Part shown: positions 1 to 5,167 of the stretch, piece by piece | Position numbering within the stretch: the first letter of the stretch is position 1 | Layout of the letters: the number at the start of each line of letters is the position of its first letter | Source: an uncultured Clostridia bacterium | Lineage (GTDB): Bacteria > Bacillota > Clostridia > Christensenellales > UBA1242 | Direction of reading: 5' to 3' | Assembly: GCA_944377765.1 (NCBI GenBank) | Contig: CALWFX010000089.1 | Span: 1 to 7,174 of the forward strand | DNA: 7,174 nt | Program-made: the position numbers and the translations under genes | The notes under the pieces: model-generated | What the model saw: only the letters and a program-made list of their open reading frames with translations | What the model was told of the DNA's origin: nothing | Database searches by the model: none

Positions 1-26
1 CACAATTTAAACGCGTTTAAATTGTG
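1..26. repeat. Perfect 26-bp palindrome, first of a three-palindrome cluster
   Basis: The half-site CACAATTTAAACG is followed directly by its exact reverse complement, giving a perfect 13+13 palindrome with no loop. It is AT-rich with a CGCG centre. It lies downstream of the SufB-type gene and is the outermost part of a palindrome cluster that continues to base 68. No T-tract follows it on the minus strand within the window, so it does not look like an ordinary intrinsic terminator. It could be a dispersed intergenic palindromic repeat, a protein-binding site or a cruciform-forming element. The window begins exactly at its first base, so the repeat may extend further or may coincide with a contig end. 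Confidence 0.7.
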
Positions 27-27
27 T

Positions 28-68
28 GGAAAACTTCGTTTTCCGCGAGCCATGGCTCGCTTTTCCGC
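28..68. repeat. Hairpin plus 16-bp palindrome with flanking direct repeats (REP-like)
   Basis: Two further palindromes abut here. GGAAAAC (28-34) pairs with GTTTTCC (38-44) across a 3-nt loop. GCGAGCCATGGCTCGC (45-60) is a perfect 16-bp palindrome. The octamer TTTTCCGC occurs at 39-46 and again at 61-68, bracketing the second palindrome as a direct repeat. This stretch is clearly more GC-rich than its surroundings. It ends 1 nt before the stop codon of the SufB-type gene at 70-72, so its RNA form could protect or define the 3' end of that mRNA. There is no U-run, which argues against canonical Rho-independent termination. Assignment to a repeat family is inference from structure. Confidence 0.6.
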
Positions 69-69
69 C

Positions 70-990
70 CTAACCCATCAAAAAACCTTTAATAATCATA
101 TCTTCTGCTTCTTCCTGGTTAAGCCCAAGGGTCATAAGTTTAACAAGTTCATCGCCAGCAATCTTTCCGATTGCCGCTTCATGCACAAGGGAAGAATTTG
201 CGTTTTTTGCATCAATCATTGGAACTGAAATAATTCTTGCATTATCAAGAAGTATTCCATCACATTCCACATGACCAAAACACTCATTATCGCCAATTAA
301 ATCAGATTTAAATTCTTGATATGAGCAACCTTTTGCAACGCTATGGCTCACCACTTCCACCTTAGACTTTTCCCCTTTCAAATTTACTTTGAAAAGCGTT
401 GTAGCCTTTTGATCATCAGTTGTTAAAATATTTTCTTGAATATGCAAAAAAGCATTATTGTCAAGTTTAGCAAAAGTTTTTCTGACAGAAGAAGTAACAC
501 CGCCAAGTTGTAAAGTTTCAATTTCCATAACAGAGTTTTCTTTTTGATAAATCTTTGTTACAGGATTTAAAATTTTACCTCCTTTGCCATTACCTTCTCC
601 CACATGCCTTTCAATATATTTAACATGAGAATTTTTCCCCAAATGAAAAGAATGGATGCCATTGTGAGTGCTTGTTTCGTTTGTGTTATTATGAATGCCA
701 CAACCAGCAACAATGGTAACAAAGGAGTTATCTCCGATATAAAAATCATTATATACAAGGTCATTAAGCCCGCCAGCAGTTATAATCACAGGAATATGCA
801 CTGCTTTGTTTTGAACATTTGGCTTAACAATAATATCAATTCCACTTTTGTTTTTCTTAGGCACAATTTCAATTTCCTTAGTGGTTTTTCTGTCTAAAAC
901 TTGCCCATTTTTTCTTATATTAAAAGCCCCCAAACTTATTTTATGTAAATCAGAGACTTTTTCCAACAACATCTCATCAATCTTATCCAT
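70..990 (-). CDS. SufB/SufD-family Fe-S cluster scaffold protein (single-scaffold, SmsB-like)
   Basis: This 306-residue protein is a member of the SufB/SufD family, the beta-helical partners of the SufC ATPase in Fe-S cluster assembly in the cytoplasm. The family call rests on the C-terminal core: an ECDGILL motif with Cys243, then VPMIDAKNANSSLVHEA with His270-Glu271, then IGKIAGDEL. This matches the conserved SufB end, where the corresponding Cys and Glu are implicated in cluster assembly. A second candidate ligand group is AGCGIH (Cys97, His100). It is much shorter than Escherichia coli SufB or SufD (over 400 residues) because the long N-terminal region is missing. This length, and its being the only scaffold gene beside sufC, fits the reduced two-gene SufCB/Sms arrangement. 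The ATG at 990 overlaps the end of sufC by 8 nt and has an AAGGGG Shine-Dalgarno 5 nt upstream, indicating translational coupling. Annotation pipelines may call it SufD; the retained Cys and Glu favour a SufB-like role. Family confidence is high, exact subtype moderate. Confidence 0.88.
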   Translation of the reverse strand: MDKIDEMLLEKVSDLHKISLGAFNIRKNGQVLDRKTTKEIEIVPKKNKSGIDIIVKPNVQNKAVHIPVIITAGGLNDLVYNDFYIGDNSFVTIVAGCGIHNNTNETSTHNGIHSFHLGKNSHVKYIERHVGEGNGKGGKILNPVTKIYQKENSVMEIETLQLGGVTSSVRKTFAKLDNNAFLHIQENILTTDDQKATTLFKVNLKGEKSKVEVVSHSVAKGCSYQEFKSDLIGDNECFGHVECDGILLDNARIISVPMIDAKNANSSLVHEAAIGKIAGDELVKLMTLGLNQEEAEDMIIKGFLMG

Positions 991-1696
991 TTACACCCCT
1001 TAATTTACTGCAAGTTGCAGGTTCAATATATGGTTTAATCTCTTCATACTTTCCAATTTTTTCCACTTTGCCATCTTTCAACAAAATAACAACATCAGCA
1101 ATTTCCAAAATTTTGGTTTGATGGCTGACAACAATATTTAAACTGTCTTTAAGCCCTTTAAAAATTTTTGTAAGATTGTCAAAACTCCAAAGGTCAATGC
1201 CTGCTTCTGGTTCATCAAAAATATTGACCTTAGACTTACGAGCAAGCACCATGGCAAGTTCAATTCTTTTAAGTTCGCCACCTGAAAGTTTGTCGTCAAG
1301 TGGACGATTGATATAGTCTTTTGCACAAAGTCCAACAGTTGAAAGAAAATTGCATAGTGTGTTAAAATCATTTGTTTTGTTTGATGCAATATTAAGTAAA
1401 TCTTTAACCTTCAAGCCTTTAAATGTTACAGGTTGTTGAAAAGCATACGAAATGCCCATATTTGCCCTTTTAAAAATTTCTTCATTTGTTATATCTTTGC
1501 CATTAAAAAGAATTTTTCCAGCACTAGCCTTTTTAATTCCCATAATAATTTTAACAAGGGTAGACTTACCACTGCCATTCGGACCAGTGATAACATACAA
1601 TTTACCATTTTCAAAAGTTAAACTAACATTTTTTAAAATATCTTTTTCGTTGTTATCTTCAACAACATCAAAACTTAAATTCTTAATTTCTAACAT
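983..1696 (-). CDS. sufC: SufC-type Fe-S cluster assembly ATPase
   Basis: This 237-residue soluble ABC ATPase energises the SufB/SufD scaffold during Fe-S cluster assembly. All nucleotide-binding motifs are present in order: Walker A GPNGSGKST (38-46), Q-loop FQQP (86-89), signature LSGGELKR (137-144), Walker B with D-loop NIFDEPEAGID (158-168), and the H-loop SHQ with His192. LSGGELKR and DEPEAGID resemble SufC, and the absence of any membrane partner gene, together with the downstream SufB-family gene, supports SufC over a transporter ATPase. It is slightly shorter than E. coli SufC (about 248 residues). The ATG at 1696 gives the family-typical MLEIKNLSF start. There is no Shine-Dalgarno before it; the -10 box lies only 6 nt upstream, so the mRNA is predicted to be leaderless. 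The 3' end overlaps the SufB-type gene by 8 nt. No sufS, sufU or sufE gene is in the window, so the sulfur donor must be encoded elsewhere. Confidence 0.93.
   Translation of the reverse strand: MLEIKNLSFDVVEDNNEKDILKNVSLTFENGKLYVITGPNGSGKSTLVKIIMGIKKASAGKILFNGKDITNEEIFKRANMGISYAFQQPVTFKGLKVKDLLNIASNKTNDFNTLCNFLSTVGLCAKDYINRPLDDKLSGGELKRIELAMVLARKSKVNIFDEPEAGIDLWSFDNLTKIFKGLKDSLNIVVSHQTKILEIADVVILLKDGKVEKIGKYEEIKPYIEPATCSKLRGVNG
996..1001 (-). promoter_or_regulatory. Shine-Dalgarno site of the SufB-type gene
   Basis: Read on the minus strand, AAGGGG lies 5 nt before the ATG at 990, inside the last codons of sufC. Its placement supports this start codon and coupled translation of the two overlapping genes. 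It contrasts with sufC, which has no such site. Confidence 0.65.
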
Positions 1697-1702
1697 ATAA
1701 AA

Positions 1703-1732
1703 ATTATATCATTATCAAAATTTATCTGTCAA
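1703..1732 (-). promoter_or_regulatory. Consensus sigma-A promoter of the sufC operon, predicted leaderless
   Basis: On the minus strand a perfect -35 TTGACA (1732-1727) is followed by an 18-nt spacer and a perfect -10 TATAAT (1708-1703). The -10 is preceded by TGA, giving an extended -10 (TGnTATAAT). Only six bases (TTTTAT) separate the -10 from the sufC ATG at 1696. A start site about 7 nt after the -10 falls on the A of ATG, so the transcript should have no 5' leader. No operator palindrome is visible around it. The match to consensus suggests strong, largely constitutive expression, which is inference. Confidence 0.85.
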
Positions 1733-1750
1733 CCATATAAAACAAATAAT

Positions 1751-1775
1751 GAAAAATAAGAATATTAGATTCCTA
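1751..1775 (-). terminator. Possible weak intrinsic terminator overlapping the lipoprotein stop codon
   Basis: On the minus strand TAGGAAT (1775-1769) can pair with ATTCTTA (1763-1757), including one G-U pair, across the 5-nt loop CTAAT. It is followed by TTTTTC. The first three bases of the stem are the stop codon of the lipoprotein gene. The stem is short and AU-rich, so efficient termination is doubtful and some read-through into the sufC operon is possible. Position directly before the sufC promoter supports the call. Confidence 0.4.
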
Positions 1776-4700
1776 TTTTAAACAAACAAATTCTGATACT
1801 TTGATTGTAAGTCTTAACCCGAGCATCATGGTTGGAAATCTTTGTCCTACCCCGCCTGATGAATTATAGCATATCACATTGTTAAGATTTGTGCCAAGGT
1901 CGCGAACATAGTAAAAATATGTGGAGTCAAAGTATGATAAATAATCTTTTACAAGGTCAGAAAATTCTGCTGAATAGTCTTCCTTACCCATGATTTCTGC
2001 TATTTCTTCTTTTGACGACAAAAAGATTTCATTTTCGGACTCTTCTGTTGTTTTGCCACTTGTTGTAAATTTTTCTGAAATTGCTGAAAACTCAACTAAA
2101 AAATCTTGCTCTTCTTTTAAAAAGTTATTCAAATGATCATTCACTGCTGAATAACCACTTGTGTTTGCAGATATATAGCCATTGCCTTCGTATAAATGAA
2201 ATTTTGAATATTTGCCAACTGTAACTATGTGGTCTTGCACAACCAAGGTATCTTCTGTGTTACCATAATAGTTATCATAGTTTGGATTATTTTTCAATCT
2301 CCACCTTACTGGTTCAACCCTATACCAATTTCCTAAAACTTTACAATATTCTTCGCCATGATATACTTTTGCGCTCAACATCATCCCTGCAAAAAAGTAT
2401 GTTTTTGGCGACATAGTTATTCCATCTAAATCGTTGTATATATCGTCATTTTCTAACTCGTCAATAATTCCTTGGTCTGTTAACTTAGTTTGTGGCATAC
2501 TGCCCATTTCAACATACCAATAGTCGCCCTCTTCGTCATATTTTGCAATAACATTTGCTTTCCAAATTGCATACAAGGTTATCTCTTTGCCATTCTCTGA
2601 TGTTAGGTTTATGATAGTATCTTCATTACTAAACTGAACACTGCCTGTTCTTGTTGTCGACCAACCTTGAAACTCATAACCCGGGTTTTTAAAGGTTATT
2701 TTGGGCAATGTGTAACTTTTATCATATTCATATGTCACGCTTGACATATTTCCACTTGCATTTGGGTTTCCTGTATTAATATCAAAAACAACCTTGTAAC
2801 TATTTGCTTTCCATTGTGCAACCAAAGTTACTGAACCATATTTGCCAGTCAAACTACCGGTATAGGTTGATGAACTTATCCAATTTCCAACACTTGATGT
2901 TGGTTTCCAGCCATTAAAAGTATGACCTGTGTAAATTGGAACAGGTAAAGATGATGTTGATGTGATGTTATAATTTAAACTGGTAATAGAGCCACTTCCA
3001 CCATTATAATTAAATGTAATCGTGTATTGAATAGGTTCCCATTGTGCAACCAATACAACACTACCATATTTCCCATTTACACTTGTGTTAGATGCATAAG
3101 TTGAACTACTTGACCAATTTCCTACATTCGAACTTGGCTTCCAGCCTTTAAAAGTGTAACCATTTCGTGTTGTAGAAGGCAATAGAGTTGAACTTGTTAT
3201 TTGGTAGCTTATTGCACTAACTGATAAACCACCATTTGTATTAAATGTAATTGTATATGAATTTATTGTCCATTGTGCAACTAAGGTAACACTTCCGTAT
3301 TTTCCTTTTACACTTGTGTTAGGTGCATAAGTTGAACTACTCGACCAATTCCCCACATTTGAACTTGGCTTCCAGCCTTTAAAGGTGTAACCATTTCGTG
3401 TTGATGTTGGAAGAAGAATATTTGATTCTGTTGTATAAGCGGTTTCTGACGGCGTTGTTCCACCATTTCCATTGTAAACAATTTTAAAAGAATCGGCAAT
3501 CCATTGAGCAACAAGGGTTACATTTCCATATTTACCAGTAACACTTGTGTTAGGTGCATAAGTTGAATCACTTGACCAATTCCCTACATTTGAACTTGGC
3601 TTCCAACCATTAAGAGTATACCCATTTCTTGTGATTGTGGGAAGTTTTGATGTTGAAGTTATATTATAGCTTAGCGAACTTGGAGAAGTTGCCCCATTTC
3701 CATTATAAGTGATGGTATAATTAATTGGAGTCCATTGTGCAACAAGTTCAACATTGCCATATTTACCATTAACACTTGTGTTAGGTGCATAAGTTGAACC
3801 ACTTGACCAATTCCCCACATTTGAACTTGGCTTCCAGCCATTAAATGTATAGCCATTTCGCGTCAAATTAGCAAGTTTTGATGTTGAAGTTATATTATAG
3901 CTTAATGCGCCTGGAGAAGTTGCCCCATTCCCATTGTAAGTAATGGTATAATTTGTTGGCGTCCATTGAGCAACAAGGGTTACATCTCCATATTTACCCT
4001 TTAAACTCATTCCCGCTTTATAAACTGCCGAACTTTCCCAGTTTCCCACATTCGAACTTGGCTTCCAGCCATCAAATGTATAACCAGTTCTTGTTGGTGT
4101 TGGAAGAGAACTTGAAGATTCAATATTATATGTAATATCAGATATATTATTTCCACCATTCTCATTGTAGGTAATTTTATATGATATTGGATCGAAATCT
4201 GCGTATACATTGGTGTATCCACCATATCCTAACAATTTGTATGTGCTATCACTAGTTAAATCATAATAGGTATCATTACTACGATACTTCCAGCTAATAA
4301 ATTGATATCCGCTATTTGCAGAAGTGGTAACACTAACTGAATCTCCATAATGTCCATCAACTGAAGATTGATTTACAGTTCCACCTCCATCTTTTACTTT
4401 AAACGTAACAGTTACAGGTTTTGCAACTTTTGCATAAATATTCGCCAATGTACTGGTTAAAGTTATTCGACCAGTTTGCACTCGTCCATCTGAAGCATCA
4501 TTATCATAAGAGTGATTATCTTTAAAAGAATTAACATAGTTTGTTCCTGTGCAAGTTGAATCTGTAAACCATCCAATAAAATCATATCCATCTTTAATAT
4601 TACATATGGCATCTCCCTGATCTTTTTCTGCCCCATTCCAAGCATGTGCAGTGTTTTTCCCATGAGGAGAATCTGCCCAAAGACCAAATGCCCCAGGTCC

Positions 4701-4964
4701 ACTTACAATTACACTACCACCATTTGTGTTATTAGCCCCAGAAGGATTTTGTTCATCAAAAGAGATTAAATATGCATGAAAATAATACCCGCTTGCTTCA
4801 ATCTCTTCATCCTCATCAGTATTGTTATCATTATAGTTTTCGTTATTTTCAGAATTTTCATTTTGTGAATATGATTGATCACACCCTGAAAGAAGAAAAC
4901 AACTGCCAGTAAGTACAGTTCCAATAAAAAGAAAGGAAAATAAAACCAAAAATATCTTTTTCAT
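1773..4964 (-). CDS. Large InlB B-type repeat lipoprotein with DUF6273-like C-terminal domain
   Basis: This 1063-residue exported protein starts with MKKIF, a hydrophobic core and the lipobox LSGC, with Cys28 as the predicted lipidated residue, so it should be anchored to the outer face of the cytoplasmic membrane. Residues 29-57 are an Asn/Asp/Glu-rich linker. Residues 58-258 hold two divergent repeat-like segments (for example GYDFIGWFTD near 127-135 and GYQFISW near 219-225). Residues 262-801 form seven Listeria-Bacteroides (Flg_new/InlB B) repeats with a 76-77-residue period, typified by YTITYNGNG, GYTFNGWKPSS and LVAQW. The last region (about 805-1063) is not repetitive. Its WYRVEPVRWRL near 880-890 and its ending with GLRLTIKV resemble DUF6273 domains; that match is from memory of the family. 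Such proteins are surface-exposed and many are proposed adhesins, but substrate and role are unknown. No LPXTG motif is present, so anchoring is by lipid. The gene is monocistronic, with a promoter immediately before ATG 4964 and no Shine-Dalgarno at normal spacing. Confidence 0.85.
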   Translation of the reverse strand: MKKIFLVLFSFLFIGTVLTGSCFLLSGCDQSYSQNENSENNENYNDNNTDEDEEIEASGYYFHAYLISFDEQNPSGANNTNGGSVIVSGPGAFGLWADSPHGKNTAHAWNGAEKDQGDAICNIKDGYDFIGWFTDSTCTGTNYVNSFKDNHSYDNDASDGRVQTGRITLTSTLANIYAKVAKPVTVTFKVKDGGGTVNQSSVDGHYGDSVSVTTSANSGYQFISWKYRSNDTYYDLTSDSTYKLLGYGGYTNVYADFDPISYKITYNENGGNNISDITYNIESSSSLPTPTRTGYTFDGWKPSSNVGNWESSAVYKAGMSLKGKYGDVTLVAQWTPTNYTITYNGNGATSPGALSYNITSTSKLANLTRNGYTFNGWKPSSNVGNWSSGSTYAPNTSVNGKYGNVELVAQWTPINYTITYNGNGATSPSSLSYNITSTSKLPTITRNGYTLNGWKPSSNVGNWSSDSTYAPNTSVTGKYGNVTLVAQWIADSFKIVYNGNGGTTPSETAYTTESNILLPTSTRNGYTFKGWKPSSNVGNWSSSSTYAPNTSVKGKYGSVTLVAQWTINSYTITFNTNGGLSVSAISYQITSSTLLPSTTRNGYTFKGWKPSSNVGNWSSSSTYASNTSVNGKYGSVVLVAQWEPIQYTITFNYNGGSGSITSLNYNITSTSSLPVPIYTGHTFNGWKPTSSVGNWISSSTYTGSLTGKYGSVTLVAQWKANSYKVVFDINTGNPNASGNMSSVTYEYDKSYTLPKITFKNPGYEFQGWSTTRTGSVQFSNEDTIINLTSENGKEITLYAIWKANVIAKYDEEGDYWYVEMGSMPQTKLTDQGIIDELENDDIYNDLDGITMSPKTYFFAGMMLSAKVYHGEEYCKVLGNWYRVEPVRWRLKNNPNYDNYYGNTEDTLVVQDHIVTVGKYSKFHLYEGNGYISANTSGYSAVNDHLNNFLKEEQDFLVEFSAISEKFTTSGKTTEESENEIFLSSKEEIAEIMGKEDYSAEFSDLVKDYLSYFDSTYFYYVRDLGTNLNNVICYNSSGGVGQRFPTMMLGLRLTIKVSEFVCLK
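2562..4181 (-). repeat. Seven in-frame tandem repeats of about 231 bp (InlB B-type units)
   Basis: Within the lipoprotein, units begin at residues 262, 339, 416, 493, 570, 647 and 723, a spacing of 77 residues (231 bp) except the last step of 76. Units 2 to 5 are the most alike, sharing GWKPSSNVGNW and, with few changes, TYAPNTSVNGKYG. Similarity also holds at the DNA level: plus-strand CACTTGTGTTAGGTGCATAA occurs in units 2, 3 and 4 and differs by one base in unit 5. Unit 7 diverges and lacks the KPSSNVGNW block, resembling a standard Flg_new unit. This pattern suggests recent tandem duplication or gene conversion of the central units, so copy number may vary between strains. Confidence 0.85.
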
Positions 4965-4970
4965 TTTTTG

Positions 4971-4999
4971 ATTTTATCAAATCCCCTCCCCTGAGTCAA
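4971..4999 (-). promoter_or_regulatory. Promoter of the lipoprotein gene, predicted leaderless, G-rich spacer
   Basis: On the minus strand the -35 TTGACT (4999-4994), a 17-nt spacer and the -10 TAAAAT (4976-4971) form a good sigma-A promoter. TGA before the -10 makes it an extended -10. Six bases (CAAAAA) separate the -10 from ATG 4964, the same distance as at sufC, again predicting transcription from the A of ATG. The spacer contains GGGGAGGGG (4991-4983), which looks like a Shine-Dalgarno but lies 18 nt from the ATG and between the two promoter boxes. I therefore read it as spacer DNA. A-rich DNA upstream of the -35 could act as an UP element. Confidence 0.75.
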
Positions 5000-5125
5000 C
5001 TTTTTTGTGGTATTTTTTAATATATTCATATTTTAACTTTAAAAATATCAAAACATTGCTACTCGTGTTATGCAATTTTTAAATATTTTTTTGCTTTTTA
5101 CAAAATTTAATTACTAAAACTATAT

Positions 5126-5158
5126 AAAAATAAAAATAATGCTCAACACAGCATTATT
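5126..5158 (-). terminator. Intrinsic terminator after fhs
   Basis: On the minus strand AATAATGCT (5158-5150) and AGCATTATT (5143-5135) form a perfect 9-bp stem with a 6-nt loop GTGTTG. The run TTTATTTTT (5134-5126) follows. It begins 9 nt after the fhs stop codon. This ends the ATPase-fhs transcription unit and separates it from the lipoprotein promoter. Confidence 0.85.
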
Positions 5159-5167
5159 CTTTAAAAA

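Noticed and set aside
1..60. Synthetic linker or cloning sequence, because the palindromes contain common restriction sites (ACGCGT, TTTAAA, CCATGG)
   Set aside because: The sites follow from palindromy itself, and the region joins the natural 3' end of the Suf gene without any recognisable vector sequence. A read-level check would settle it.
604..897. Plus-strand open frame opposite the SufB-type gene
   Set aside because: It is antisense to a well-supported conserved gene, has no recognisable domain or ribosome-binding site, and arises from AT-rich composition.
2562..4181. Possible CRISPR array because of regular repeats
   Set aside because: The period is 231 bp, the repeats are in frame and encode a continuous protein, and there are no short repeats with unique spacers.
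3308..4225. Several short minus-strand frames inside the repeat array with similar products (for example MAGSQVQMWGIG)
   Set aside because: They are shifted-frame readings of the tandem repeats, which explains why they resemble one another; they are not separate genes.
5055..5076. ATTGC...GCAAT inverted repeat upstream of the lipoprotein promoter
   Set aside because: It has only a 5-bp core with a 12-nt loop in very AT-rich DNA, and no terminator tract or overlap with the promoter. It is within what chance would give, so I did not list it as an operator.
4965..5167. Riboswitch or small RNA in the 203-nt intergenic region
   Set aside because: Beyond the fhs terminator and the lipoprotein promoter the sequence is low-complexity AT with no conserved riboswitch-like core. 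The lipoprotein transcript is predicted to have no leader to hold one.
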